Below are positions 7,363 through 16,153 of a stretch of DNA of 64,000 bases, piece after piece. The stretch is from Thiemannella venezuelensis (GTDB taxonomy: Bacteria > Actinomycetota > Actinomycetes > Streptosporangiales > Streptosporangiaceae): contig NZ_JACHJJ010000006.1 of the NCBI RefSeq assembly GCF_014203605.1, positions 186,001 through 250,000 on the forward strand, written 5' to 3'. A program made the translations under genes and the position numbers. Position 1 is the first letter of the stretch. Each line of letters begins with the position of its first letter. Under the pieces are notes generated by a model. The model was not told the origin of the DNA. It made no database searches and saw nothing but the letters and a program-made list of their open reading frames with translations.

Positions 7363-8267
7363 CGGCGCAGGACGTACGGGCACCGGAGACCCGGGGCGCC
7401 GGGGACGGGGGCGAGCGGGCCGTACGGCGGGCGCGGTGGGCCCGCGGCGTCCGGCTGGCGGTGCTCGCCGCCTTCGTGGTGGTCTTCCTGATCCCCGTCT
7501 ACGTGCTGCTGGTCACCAGCTTCAAGCCGCTGACCGAGGCCGACCCCTCCCGGGCCTGGGCCCTGCCCGAGACGTGGACGTTCGAGCCGTGGCGGGTGGC
7601 CTGGGAGAAGCTCGCGCCGGGCATCGCCAACAGCGTGCTGCTGGCCGTGCCCGGCTCGCTGATCTCGGCGGTCCTCGGCTCGATGAACGGCTACGTGCTC
7701 TCGAAGTGGCGCTTCCCCGGCGCGGACGTGGTGTTCACGCTGTTCCTGTTCGGGATGTTCATCCCCTACCAGGGGGTCATGATCCCGCTCGTCCAGCTCC
7801 TGGTGAACCTCAACGAGCTGACCGGGCTGAACGGGGTCTTCTACGGGGGCATCCCCGGCCTGGTCCTCGCGCACGTGGTCTACGGCATCCCGATCTGCAC
7901 GCTGATCTTCCGCAACTACTACGTGACCATCCCGGACGAGATCATCGAGGCGGCCCGGGTGGACGGCGCCGGGATGCTGCGGACCTACCGCTCGGTGGTG
8001 CTGCCGGTCTCCGGCCCGGCCTTCGCCGTCGTGGTCATCTGGCAGTTCACCGCGCTCTGGAACGACTTCCTGTTCGCCGTCTTCCTCACCGGCCCGCAGA
8101 GCTGGCCCACCACGGTCATGCTCAACAACATCGCCGGGGCCCAGACCGTCCCCTACAGCCAGCAGATGGCCGCCGCCCTGCTCGCCTCCATCCCCACCAT
8201 GGTCGTCTACGTCCTGCTCGGCCGCTTCTTCATGCGCGGCCTCATGGCCGGCGCCCTCAAGGGCTGA
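7359..8267 (+). CDS. Sugar ABC transporter permease (MalG/UgpE-like)
   Basis: A 302-residue partner permease. The N-terminal cytoplasmic tail is charged and the first helix is near residues 30-52 (AVLAAFVVVFLIPVYVLLVTS). The EAA loop EAARVDGAGMLRTYRSVVLP is intact and the protein ends with the GRFFMRGLMAGALKG tail common to MalG-type permeases. It overlaps the upstream permease by four bases. An unlinked MsiK-type ATPase presumably energises the pair. Confidence 0.9.
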   Translation: MTAQDVRAPETRGAGDGGERAVRRARWARGVRLAVLAAFVVVFLIPVYVLLVTSFKPLTEADPSRAWALPETWTFEPWRVAWEKLAPGIANSVLLAVPGSLISAVLGSMNGYVLSKWRFPGADVVFTLFLFGMFIPYQGVMIPLVQLLVNLNELTGLNGVFYGGIPGLVLAHVVYGIPICTLIFRNYYVTIPDEIIEAARVDGAGMLRTYRSVVLPVSGPAFAVVVIWQFTALWNDFLFAVFLTGPQSWPTTVMLNNIAGAQTVPYSQQMAAALLASIPTMVVYVLLGRFFMRGLMAGALKG

Positions 8268-8292
8268 ACCGGGCGGGGCCCGCCCGCGTCTC

Positions 8293-9036
8293 ATGATCAT
8301 GCGACTGGCCGTCCTCCTGCTCGTCCTCGCGCTGGCCGCCTGCGGGGCACCCGTGACCACGGCGAGCCCGGTTCCCGCGGGCACCGGGACGCCCATGGCC
8401 ACGGACGCACCGGTGGCCGCACCGGCGCCGGCCTCCACAGGGCCGGACGCGCCAGAGCCCGTTTCCGTGTGTGTCCCGGCCCCCGCCCGGCAGCTGAACG
8501 TCAGGCTGCTCCGGCAGGTCGCCTACGACTACGACCCGCTCAACTCGCCGGAGGAACTGGTGGCGGAGGTCCCGCTGGTCGTCGCGGGCACCGTGGAGGA
8601 CTTCCTGCCGGGGCGGGTGGCCGAGGAGGGCATTCCCGGTGATCGCACGCACTACGTGCTCATGCCGGTGCGGGTGAGCGACCGTTTCAAGGGACAGGCC
8701 GGAGACGTGGTCCACGTCCAGTTCTTCCAGGGAGGGATCTGGAGGAACGAGACCCCGGTCCACTCGGTGGCCGACTTCCGGCGCGCGATACCCGCGGGCA
8801 CCCGGGTCCTGGTCTTCGTCCATCCGCATTCTCCGCAGGGAGCCGTGATCAAGGATCGGGCCGGGCTCCCCGCCGGGACCCCGGTCTACTCCGCCCATCC
8901 GCAGGGCGTGCTCCTCGGCCGGGGGCTGGATGTGATCGGCGGCATGGAGGAGATCGATCCGCGCTCCCGCTGGGCGGACCCCTGCGGTCTGGACGGCATC
9001 GCCGCGCGGCTGCGTGCCGCAGGTTTCACCGGCTGA
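8293..9036 (+). CDS. Putative lipoprotein of unknown function
   Basis: A 247-residue exported protein. The signal peptide ends in a lipobox (LALAAC) and is followed by a Thr/Pro/Ala-rich linker to about residue 55. The globular part (from VSVCVPAP) has mixed beta content, including VRVSDRFKGQAGDVVHVQFF, that I do not recognise as a named family. It lies 25 bases after the permease gene on the same strand and could be co-transcribed, though it is not a usual component of sugar importers. Two ATGs (8293, 8299) are possible. A strong hairpin at 9058 ends the unit. Confidence 0.75.
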   Translation: MIMRLAVLLLVLALAACGAPVTTASPVPAGTGTPMATDAPVAAPAPASTGPDAPEPVSVCVPAPARQLNVRLLRQVAYDYDPLNSPEELVAEVPLVVAGTVEDFLPGRVAEEGIPGDRTHYVLMPVRVSDRFKGQAGDVVHVQFFQGGIWRNETPVHSVADFRRAIPAGTRVLVFVHPHSPQGAVIKDRAGLPAGTPVYSAHPQGVLLGRGLDVIGGMEEIDPRSRWADPCGLDGIAARLRAAGFTG

Positions 9037-9057
9037 AGCCGGACGGCCGCCGCGCGG

Positions 9058-9106
9058 CCCGGGCGGGGACCGTCCGGTGAGGTTCTCACGGACGTCCCCG
9101 CCCGGG
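9058..9106. terminator. Hairpin between convergent genes
   Basis: The left arm CCCGGGCGGGGAC-CGTCCG (9058-9076) pairs with 9089-9106, with one bulged base and a 12-base loop. It lies between the lipoprotein stop and the convergent NmrA-like gene, so it can serve both strands. Confidence 0.65.
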
Positions 9107-9116
9107 TTGCCGGGAG

Positions 9117-9959
9117 TCAGCGGAAGACCGCGGCGTTGCGCTCGGCCCACGCGGCGAACGTGCCGGGGGAGCGGCCGAGGACGCGCTCGATGTCCGGGCT
9201 GACCCGCTGCTCGTCCCGGGTCGGCTCGCCGAGGATGGCCAGGGTGGTGTCCACGACCGGTCCGGGCATGAACGCCAGCATCTGCGCGCGGGCCTCCTCG
9301 CGGCTCTGCTCGGCGAAGGCGACGGGCTCTCCCAGCGCCCGGCCGATGGCGTCGGCGCTCTGCCGCGGGCTCACCGGCTCCGGTCCGGTGAGCTCGTAGA
9401 TCCGGCCGCCGTGCTCCGGCTTACGCAGCGCCGCGGCCGCGACCTCGGCGATGTCGTCGGGGTCGACGACCGGAAGCCCGACGTCGCCGAACGGCGCGGC
9501 GACCGTGCGCCGCGTGCGGACCGACTCGGCCCACGCGAACGTGTTGGAGGCGAACCCACCCGGGCGCAGGATCGTCCACTCCGCCCCCGAGTCCATGACC
9601 GCGCGCTCGAATCCTCCGCCGAAGCGGCCGTGGGAGACGCTGCGCGGGCGTGTCGCGACGGCCTGCGAGGAGAGGAAGACGATCCTGCCCGCTCCGCTCG
9701 TGCCGGAGATGACCTCCTCCGGGGTGCGTCCGGAGGCGAAGAGGTCTCCGGACACGAGGAGGAAGAGGGCGTCGGCGTCTTCCAGGACAGGGCGCAGGCT
9801 CTCGGGACGGGCGAGGTCCGCGGGGACCGCGCGGACGCCCCGGGGCACGTCGGAGCCGCCGATGCGGCGGGACACGGCGGTCACCTGCTCGCCCGCCTCG
9901 GCCAGCAGCCGGACCAGCGTCCGGCCGACGTTCCCGGTGGCTCCCGTGACAACGATCAT
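9117..9959 (-). CDS. NmrA/SDR-type NAD(P)-binding protein
   Basis: A 280-residue atypical short-chain dehydrogenase. It starts with the Rossmann glycine motif GATGNVGRTL (residues 5-14) and a basic residue cluster after beta 2 (AVSRR) that favours NADPH. The catalytic Tyr-x3-Lys of classical SDRs is not evident, which points to the NmrA/HSCARG group of redox sensors or azoreductase-like enzymes. It is divergent from a TetR gene 76 bases away with paired operator repeats between them. The likely role is detoxification of a compound sensed by that TetR protein. Confidence 0.82.
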   Translation of the reverse strand: MIVVTGATGNVGRTLVRLLAEAGEQVTAVSRRIGGSDVPRGVRAVPADLARPESLRPVLEDADALFLLVSGDLFASGRTPEEVISGTSGAGRIVFLSSQAVATRPRSVSHGRFGGGFERAVMDSGAEWTILRPGGFASNTFAWAESVRTRRTVAAPFGDVGLPVVDPDDIAEVAAAALRKPEHGGRIYELTGPEPVSPRQSADAIGRALGEPVAFAEQSREEARAQMLAFMPGPVVDTTLAILGEPTRDEQRVSPDIERVLGRSPGTFAAWAERNAAVFR

Positions 9960-9978
9960 GATGGTCTCCCCAGAAGTT

Positions 9979-10045
9979 AGTTAGTCGACTGACTGAGAAG
10001 GACCGTAGCACAACCGGGGCCATATAGTTAGTCGGGTGACTGACT
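9979..10045. promoter_or_regulatory. Paired TetR operators and leaderless promoter in the divergent gap
   Basis: The same half-sites occur twice: AGTTAGTC directly joined to GACTGACT (9979-9994), and AGTTAGTC-gggt-GACTGACT (10026-10045). The first lies before the NmrA-like gene. The second overlaps the -10-like TATAGT (10023-10028) and the GTG start (10036) of the TetR gene, which begins 7 bases after the -10, so that mRNA is probably leaderless. Repression of both genes by the TetR protein is inferred. Confidence 0.7.
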
Positions 10046-10638
10046 CGAAGGGCTCCCGGGGGAGGGCCGCGGCCGGAAAGCGGCAGCGGCTGATGGCCGC
10101 CGCCGCCCGGGTCGTGCACCGGCAGGGCGCGGACCGCACCACCATCGCCGACATCGCCCGCGCCGCCGACGTGCCCGTGGGCAACGTGTACTACTACTTC
10201 AAGACCAAGGACGAGCTCGTCGCGGCCGCGCTCGGCGAGCACGCCCGGCAGCTGGAGCTGCTCACCGGGCGGCTGGACCGCCTCCCCGACCCGAGGGAGC
10301 GCCTCAAGGACCTGGTGGAGGCGTGGGTCGGCCAGCGCGACCTCGCGGCCCGCTACGGCTGCCCGACCGGAACACTCGCCGTCGAGCTGGACAAACGCCC
10401 CGAAGGGGGCCTGGACGTGGAGGCGGGCAAGGTCATCCGGCTGCTGCTGGACTGGGTCGAACGCCAGTTCCGCGAGCTCGGGCTGCCCGATCCCGACGAG
10501 CTCGCGCTGACCCTGGTGGGCGCCTACCAGGGCATGTCGCTGCTGGCCAACGCCCTGCGCGACCCCGGAGTCATGCTGCGCCAGGGCGCCCGCCTGACCG
10601 GCTGGCTCGACTCCCTGCCCGGCGGTACCCGGCTCTGA
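10036..10638 (+). CDS. TetR family transcriptional regulator
   Basis: A 200-residue repressor. The N-terminal helix-turn-helix reads TTIADIARAADVPVGNVYYY followed by FKTKDELVAAAL; the C-terminal two-thirds is an all-helical ligand pocket. The GTG start sits inside one of two operator repeats, so binding would block its own promoter and that of the divergent NmrA-like gene. The ligand is unknown. It is convergent with the LacI gene, 31 bases away. Confidence 0.9.
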   Translation: MTDSKGSRGRAAAGKRQRLMAAAARVVHRQGADRTTIADIARAADVPVGNVYYYFKTKDELVAAALGEHARQLELLTGRLDRLPDPRERLKDLVEAWVGQRDLAARYGCPTGTLAVELDKRPEGGLDVEAGKVIRLLLDWVERQFRELGLPDPDELALTLVGAYQGMSLLANALRDPGVMLRQGARLTGWLDSLPGGTRL

Positions 10639-10669
10639 CACCGGGGCGCGGGCGGTCCGGCCCCACGGG

Positions 10670-11698
10670 TCACGGCGGGAGCTCGCCCGAGCCGCGGGGG
10701 ATGAGCCGGGTCGGGAGCTCGATCCGCCGGGCGGGGCCGTGCTCGCCGGCCAGGCGGCGGAAGAGCAGCTCGGCGGCGGTGCGGCCGAGGCCGGCCGGAT
10801 CCTGGGCCACCACGGTGACCGCGGGTGAGAGCACGTCGGCCAGCTCGAAGTCGTCGAACCCGACCAGGGCGGGGCGGTGCCGGGTGCCGCGCAGCACGGC
10901 CACGGTGATCCGGCCGTTGCCGGTGAGCACCGCCGTGGGCGGCTCGGGCCCGGCGAGCATGCGCTCCAGCGCGGCCCCGGACCCCTCCGCCGGACCCATC
11001 GCGACCAGGGCGTCGTCGGGGCCGAGGCCCGCGTCCGCCAGCGCCCGCCGGTAGCCGCGCAGCCGTTCGGCGGCGGTGAAGATGGACGGGTCGTCGCCGA
11101 GGAAGGCGATCCGGCGGTGCCCGTGGCGGATCAGGTGGACCGTCCCGGCGTGCGCGCCGCCGGCGTTGTCGCAGAGCACGGTGTCGCAGCGCACGGGGCC
11201 GGCCTCCAGCCCGCCGGGCCGGTCGGCGAAGACGGCGGCGACGCCCGCGTCCAGCTCGGGCAGCAGGTAGCCGTGGTCGGATCCGGCGGGGACGATGACC
11301 AGCCCGTCCACCCGGCGGGCGCAGAAGGTGAGCACGAGCTCCCGCTCACGCAGGGGATCCTCCCTGGACGAGCCGCTGAGCACCAGCGAGCCGTGCCGGA
11401 GCGCCACGTCCTCGACCGCCCGGCTGATCTCCGAGTAGAACGGGTCCGCCACGTCCTCGATCACCAGGCCGATCGTCGCGGTCCGGCCGCCGCGCAGCAC
11501 CCGGGCGCTCTCGTTGCGCCGGTAGCCGAGCCGCTCGATGGCCGCCAGCACCCGCGCGGCCGTGGCGGGGTTGACCCCCGGCTCGCCGTTGACGACCCGT
11601 GAGACGGTCTTGAGCGCCACCTCGGCCGCCGCGGCGACGTCCTTCATCGTGGGGCGTCCCCGCATGCTCCCTGTCACAGGCCGATCATCACCCAGCAT
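10670..11698 (-). CDS. LacI family regulator of the sugar ABC operon
   Basis: A LacI-type repressor of up to 342 residues. The helix-turn-helix is TMKDVAAAAEVALKTVSRVV with the hinge region RRNESARVLRGGRT, followed by a periplasmic-binding-protein-like ligand domain. The start is uncertain: ATG at 11698 gives the full length, while ATG at 11665 (MRGRPTMKDV) gives the commoner LacI N-terminus. An operator-like palindrome (11707-11720) upstream of its start matches the site before the sugar importer at 4933, so I infer it regulates itself and that operon. Convergent with the TetR gene. Confidence 0.88.
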   Translation of the reverse strand: MLGDDRPVTGSMRGRPTMKDVAAAAEVALKTVSRVVNGEPGVNPATAARVLAAIERLGYRRNESARVLRGGRTATIGLVIEDVADPFYSEISRAVEDVALRHGSLVLSGSSREDPLRERELVLTFCARRVDGLVIVPAGSDHGYLLPELDAGVAAVFADRPGGLEAGPVRCDTVLCDNAGGAHAGTVHLIRHGHRRIAFLGDDPSIFTAAERLRGYRRALADAGLGPDDALVAMGPAEGSGAALERMLAGPEPPTAVLTGNGRITVAVLRGTRHRPALVGFDDFELADVLSPAVTVVAQDPAGLGRTAAELLFRRLAGEHGPARRIELPTRLIPRGSGELPP

Positions 11699-11706
11699 CG
11701 GCCTGC

Positions 11707-11720
11707 GGACAACGTTGTCA
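11707..11720. promoter_or_regulatory. LacI autoregulatory operator
   Basis: GGACAACGTTGTCA, identical in 13 of 14 positions to the palindrome at 4933-4946. It lies 9 bases upstream of the longest LacI start. Confidence 0.75.
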
Positions 11721-11759
11721 TCGGCGTGGCCGTACGGCGGCCGGCCGCTCCGGGAGCGT

Positions 11760-12563
11760 TCAACGGGACAGGGCGGTGGCCGCCGCCCCGGTCGCGTGCA
11801 GGTCGGCCTCCACCCGGGCCGCCGCCGCGAGCAGGGGCGGCAGCAGGTCGCGCCGGGCGGACTCGGCGGTCGTACGGCTGGCGTGGGAGGAGATGTTCAT
11901 CGCCGCGGCCACCCGGCCGGAGCGCTCCCGGATCGGGACCGCGAGCGAGCGCAGGCCCTCCTCAAGCTCCTGGTCGACCATGGACCACCCCTGGGAGCGG
12001 ACCCGCTCCAGCTCGGCGCGGAGCGCGGCGGGCGAGGTGAGGGTCCTGGCGGTGAACGCCTGCAGCTCGGCGCGGTCCAGGTAGGCGTCGAGCCGCTCGG
12101 CGGGGAGCCAGGCCAGCAGCACCCGCCCCATCGAGGTGCAGTGGGCCGGGAAGCGGGTGCCGATGCTGATCGTCACCCGCATGATCCGGGTGGTCGCCAC
12201 CCGGGAGACGTAGACGACGTCCTCGCCGTCGAGCACCGCCACCGATGCCGACTCGTGCACCTCGGCGACGAGCCGTTCCAGGTGCGGCGCGGCGACCTCG
12301 GGCAGGGAGAGGCTGGACAGGTAGGCGTAGCCCAGCTCCAGCACCCGGGGGGAGAGGGCGAACAGGCGCCCGTCGGTGCGGACGTAGCCGAGGTCCACCA
12401 GCGTCAGCAGGAACCGCCGGGCCGCCGCGCGGGTCAGCCCGGTGGCGCGGGCGACCTCGCTGAGCGTGAGCTCGGGCGCGGCCGCGCTGAACGTCCGGAT
12501 CACCGCGAGCCCTCTGGCCAGCGACTGCACGTGATCCGAGCCGCGGTCGACCGCTTCGGCCAT
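11760..12563 (-). CDS. pcaR: IclR family regulator, PcaR-like
   Basis: A 267-residue IclR protein. The N-terminal helix-turn-helix (LTLSEVARATGLTRAAARRF) is followed by the effector domain, with SMGRVLLAWL and the C-terminal VAAAMNISSHASRTT typical of the PcaR/PobR branch. It is transcribed in the same direction as, and just behind, pcaI-J-F-B, leaving an 84-base gap after pcaB. The natural role is control of protocatechuate (beta-ketoadipate) catabolism, probably through the paired sites at 17002-17035. The gene symbol rests on context and family. Confidence 0.85.
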   Translation of the reverse strand: MAEAVDRGSDHVQSLARGLAVIRTFSAAAPELTLSEVARATGLTRAAARRFLLTLVDLGYVRTDGRLFALSPRVLELGYAYLSSLSLPEVAAPHLERLVAEVHESASVAVLDGEDVVYVSRVATTRIMRVTISIGTRFPAHCTSMGRVLLAWLPAERLDAYLDRAELQAFTARTLTSPAALRAELERVRSQGWSMVDQELEEGLRSLAVPIRERSGRVAAAMNISSHASRTTAESARRDLLPPLLAAAARVEADLHATGAAATALSR

Positions 12564-12647
12564 CTGCTCCTCCTCGTCCGATCGAACCCTAGCGCCGCCC
12601 CGGACGGCACGGCGCGGCCCGGTTCCCGGTACGGCTCCGGCCCGCCG

Positions 12648-13976
12648 TCAGCCCTCCCCGCCCGCCCGGCCGAGCACCCGGTCGACGAAGACCCCGGCAG
12701 AACCGAGATGGCCCGCGGGATCGAGGGCGGCGTCCAGCTCCTCCGGCTCCAGCTCCGCACCGGGTGTGGCGAGCAGCGCCTCCCGCAGGGAGAGCCCGTC
12801 CGCGACGGCCCGCGCGCAGGCGGCGTCCACCGCCGCGCGGGCCTCGGGGGAGCCGCCGAGCACGGCGACGGCCCGCTCGGCCATCAGCAGCCCCCGGGTC
12901 GTGCCGAGATTGGCCCGCATCCGCGCGGCGTCGACGGTCAGACCCTCCAGCACCTCGCCCAGCCACGCCGCGGCGGAGCCGGTCAGGCGGAGCAGCTCGC
13001 CCAGCGTCTCCCACTCCGCCTGCCACGGCCCGGCCGCGCGCTCGTGCTCCTGGGCCATCCCGCCGAGCACCGAGGCCACCAGGCCGGGCACCCGCTGGAC
13101 GCAGGCGAGCACCGACATGGCGCCCACCGGGTTGCGCTTGTGCGGCATCGCGCTGGAGCCGCCCCGCCCGGGGGCCTGCGGCTCGGCCGCCTCGCCGACC
13201 TCGGTCTGGGCCAGCAGCTTCACATCGGTCGCGATCTTGCCGAGCACTCCCGAGGCCACGCCGAGGGCGCAGGCCAGCTCCGCGACCGGGGTCCTGTCGG
13301 TGTGCCAGGGCAGGAGCGGCTCGGCCAGCTCCAGCTCGGCCGCGAGCAGCGGCAGGACCTCGTGGCCGCGACCGCCCAGGACCGAGAGCGTGCCGGCGGC
13401 CCCGCCGTACTGCACGGGCAGGTCCAGCCCGGTCAGCAGCTCCCGGGCGCGGTCCAGCGCGCTCAGCCAGCCGGCCGCCTTCAGCCCGAAGGTGATCGGC
13501 ACGGCGTGCTGCAGGACGGTCCGCCCGGCCATCAGGGTGCCGCGGTGCTCGGCGGCGAGCCGCGCGCACGCCTCGGCCGAGGCGGCCAGGTCGGCCAGGA
13601 TCGGGACGAGGGCGCGGCAGGCGACCAGCATCGCGGCCGTGTCGTTGACGTCCTGGCTGGTCGCGCCGTGGTGCACGTACCGCCGCAGGCCGGGTTCGAC
13701 CCGCTCGCGCAGGGCGGCGACCAGGGGGATCACCGGGTTGCCCGCCGGACCCGCCCGGTGGCCCAGCTCGGCCAGGTCGTAGAGGCCGGGGTCGCAGGCC
13801 TTCGCGACCGCCTCGGCCGCCCCGGCCGGGATGAGGCCGAGCTCCGCCTGGGCGGCGGCCAGCGCCGCCTCGGCGTCCAGCATCGCCGCCAGCCACCCGG
13901 AGTCCGACACCTCCGCCGCAGCCCCGCCCCGGGAGAACGTCCCCGAGAACAACCCGTCGGCTCGTGACGAGGTCAT
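12648..13976 (-). CDS. pcaB: 3-carboxy-cis,cis-muconate cycloisomerase
   Basis: A 442-residue fumarase/aspartase superfamily enzyme that converts 3-carboxymuconate to gamma-carboxymuconolactone, the step after protocatechuate ring cleavage. The superfamily signature GGSSAMPHKRNPVGA is intact and the HHGATSQDVNDT segment carries active-site residues. I chose the ATG at 13976 because GGAGGT precedes it by 5-6 bases; the frame stays open upstream but that part is not protein-like. Last structural gene of the pca operon, 133 bases after pcaF. Confidence 0.9.
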   Translation of the reverse strand: MTSSRADGLFSGTFSRGGAAAEVSDSGWLAAMLDAEAALAAAQAELGLIPAGAAEAVAKACDPGLYDLAELGHRAGPAGNPVIPLVAALRERVEPGLRRYVHHGATSQDVNDTAAMLVACRALVPILADLAASAEACARLAAEHRGTLMAGRTVLQHAVPITFGLKAAGWLSALDRARELLTGLDLPVQYGGAAGTLSVLGGRGHEVLPLLAAELELAEPLLPWHTDRTPVAELACALGVASGVLGKIATDVKLLAQTEVGEAAEPQAPGRGGSSAMPHKRNPVGAMSVLACVQRVPGLVASVLGGMAQEHERAAGPWQAEWETLGELLRLTGSAAAWLGEVLEGLTVDAARMRANLGTTRGLLMAERAVAVLGGSPEARAAVDAACARAVADGLSLREALLATPGAELEPEELDAALDPAGHLGSAGVFVDRVLGRAGGEG

Positions 13977-14109
13977 GACCACCTCCGCTGGATGCGTATC
14001 GTTGCGCCGCCCCCGGGACGGCCGGTGCGACCGGCCCCGGCTCCGGACGCGGTTCCGGTCGTCCGGTACGGCCGCGTGCCCGTGGCCGTACCGGACCCGC
14101 CGGGGTCTT

Positions 14110-15315
14110 TCACGAGGGCATTCCCTCCAGGACCACGGCCAGTCCCTGGCCGACACCGATGCAGATGGCGGCCAGGCCGTACCCGCCGCCCCGGCGGTGC
14201 AGCGCGTGCGCGAGCGTGCCCAGGACGCGGGCGCCGGAGCAGCCGAGCGGGTGGCCGAGGGCGATGGCCCCGCCGTTCACGTTGACGATCTCCGGGTCGA
14301 GGCCGGGCCACTCGGCCAGGCAGGCGAGTGACTGGGCGGCGAACGCCTCGTTGAGCTCGACCGCGCTCAGGTCGGACCAGCCCAGCCCCGCGCGCCTGAG
14401 CGCCGTGCGGGCGGCCTCGACCGGGCCGATCCCGAACAGGTGCGGCTCCACGCCGGTCACCGCCCGGGAGACGATCCTGGCCAGCGGGCGCCGCCCGGCC
14501 CGGGCGGCGCCCGCCCCGTCGCCGAGGAGCAGGGCGGCCGCGCCGTCGTTGAGCGGGGAGGCGTTGCCCGCCGTGACGGTGCCCCCGGGGCGGAAGACCG
14601 GCTTGAGGCGGGCGAGGGACTCCGTGCTCGTGTCGGCCCGGATCGACTCGTCGCGGTCGAGGGCGGCGAGGGCGGGGCCGCCGGGGGCGTCCAGCGGGAC
14701 CACCTCGGCGGCGAAGGCGCCGGCGTCCCACGCCGCGGCGGCGCGGTGGTGGCTGCGCAGGGCGAAGGCGTCCTGCGCCTCGCGGGTGATCTTGTAGCGG
14801 TCGGCGAGGATCTCCGCGCCCTCGCCCAGCGCCACCGTCCACTCGGCGGGCATCCGCGGGTTGACCATGCGCCAGCCGAGGGCCGTGTCGTGCAGGGTCC
14901 GGGAGCCCCGGTCGAAGCCGCGCGAGGGCTTGGGCATGACCCACGGCGCGCGGCTCATCGACTCCGCGCCGCCGGCGATCACCAGTGAGGCGTCGCCCAC
15001 GGCCACCGCGCGGGAGGCGGCGATCGCGGCCTCCATGCCGGAGCCGCAGAGCCGGTTGACGGTCGTGCCGGGGACGGTGACCGGGAGCCCGGCGAGCAGG
15101 ACGGCCATCCGGGCGACGTCGCGGTTGTCCTCGCCGGCGCCGTTGGCCGCGCCGAAGAACACGTCGTCGACGGCTGCCGGGTCGAGATCGGGGGAGCGCC
15201 CGGCCAGGGCCCGCACCACGTGCGCGGCCAGGTCGTCGGGGCGGACCTCGGCCAGCGCCCCGCCGTACCGGCCGATGGGGGTGCGGACCGCGTCGAGGAC
15301 GAAGACATCGTTCAT
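14110..15315 (-). CDS. pcaF: Beta-ketoadipyl-CoA thiolase
   Basis: A 401-residue thiolase cleaving beta-ketoadipyl-CoA to succinyl-CoA and acetyl-CoA. The nucleophilic cysteine is in RLCGSGMEAA (near residue 90). The C-terminal NGGAIALGHPLGCSGAR motif supplies His and the second Cys. Length fits PcaF/PaaE-type enzymes. ATG at 15315 has GGGAGAA upstream. It lies 73 bases after pcaJ, which with pcaI makes its substrate. Confidence 0.92.
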   Translation of the reverse strand: MNDVFVLDAVRTPIGRYGGALAEVRPDDLAAHVVRALAGRSPDLDPAAVDDVFFGAANGAGEDNRDVARMAVLLAGLPVTVPGTTVNRLCGSGMEAAIAASRAVAVGDASLVIAGGAESMSRAPWVMPKPSRGFDRGSRTLHDTALGWRMVNPRMPAEWTVALGEGAEILADRYKITREAQDAFALRSHHRAAAAWDAGAFAAEVVPLDAPGGPALAALDRDESIRADTSTESLARLKPVFRPGGTVTAGNASPLNDGAAALLLGDGAGAARAGRRPLARIVSRAVTGVEPHLFGIGPVEAARTALRRAGLGWSDLSAVELNEAFAAQSLACLAEWPGLDPEIVNVNGGAIALGHPLGCSGARVLGTLAHALHRRGGGYGLAAICIGVGQGLAVVLEGMPS

Positions 15316-15388
15316 GATCGGGTTCTCCCGTCCGCCGGGCACCGGCGCCCGGCGATATCCGCTGCCGGGCACCGGTTCCCGGCGGGGT

Positions 15389-16153
15389 TCACTGTCGTTC
15401 TCCGGTGAGGCCGCGCAGGGCGGCGAGCTCCTGCGCGGTGGGGGGTTCGGTCTCGCGCAGCCCGGAGGCGGCGGCGAGTTCCCAGCCGGTGGCGGCGCGG
15501 GCCGCCTCCAGGGTGACGCCGGGGTGCAGGTGCGTGAGGACCAGTTCGCAGGTGGCGGGGTCGGGTTCGAGGACGCCGAGGTCGGTGATGACCGTCCGGG
15601 GGCCGCTGCCGCGCAGGCCGAGGCGCTCGCGGTCGCCGGGGCCCGAGCCGAAGCCGACCGAGGTGACGAAGTCCACGCGGTCGACGAACGCGCGGGGGCT
15701 CTGCCGTACGATCACGGTCACCTCGCGGCAGGAGGCGGCGATCTCGGGCGCCCCGCCCGCGCCGGGCAGCCGGACCCCGGGGTCCTCGTAGGGGCCGATC
15801 ACGGTCGTGTTGATGTTGCCGAACCGGTCGATCTGGGCCGCGCCGAGGAAGCCGACGTCGATGCGGCCGGGCTGGAGCCAGTAGTTGAAGATCTCCGGGA
15901 CGCTCACGACGGCGTCGGCGGTCTCGGCCAGCTCGCCGTCGCCGATGGACAGCGGCGGGCGGGAGGGCTTGGCGCCGACGGTCCCGGACTCGTAGATCAG
16001 CACGAGGTCCGGGGCGTGGGTGCGGCGGGCCAGGTTGGCCGCGACGCTGGGCAGGCCGATGCCGACGAAGCACGAGCCGCTCCGCAGCCGTCTGGCGGCG
16101 GCCACGGTCATCATCTCGTCGGAGGTGTAGGAGCCCGCGGGCGAGACGGTCAT
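15389..16153 (-). CDS. pcaJ: 3-oxoadipate CoA-transferase, beta subunit
   Basis: A 254-residue CoA-transferase B subunit. The catalytic glutamate is in LIYESGTVGA, as in family I CoA-transferases. With PcaI it moves CoA from succinyl-CoA to beta-ketoadipate. ATG overlaps the pcaI stop by four bases (ATGA at 16153-16150), typical of stoichiometric subunits. Confidence 0.9.
   Translation of the reverse strand: MTVSPAGSYTSDEMMTVAAARRLRSGSCFVGIGLPSVAANLARRTHAPDLVLIYESGTVGAKPSRPPLSIGDGELAETADAVVSVPEIFNYWLQPGRIDVGFLGAAQIDRFGNINTTVIGPYEDPGVRLPGAGGAPEIAASCREVTVIVRQSPRAFVDRVDFVTSVGFGSGPGDRERLGLRGSGPRTVITDLGVLEPDPATCELVLTHLHPGVTLEAARAATGWELAAASGLRETEPPTAQELAALRGLTGERQ

Noticed and set aside
11538-13967. 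809-codon plus-strand frame over the IclR and pcaB genes
   Set aside because: Repetitive Arg/Gly/Pro product; the minus-strand genes have clear family motifs.
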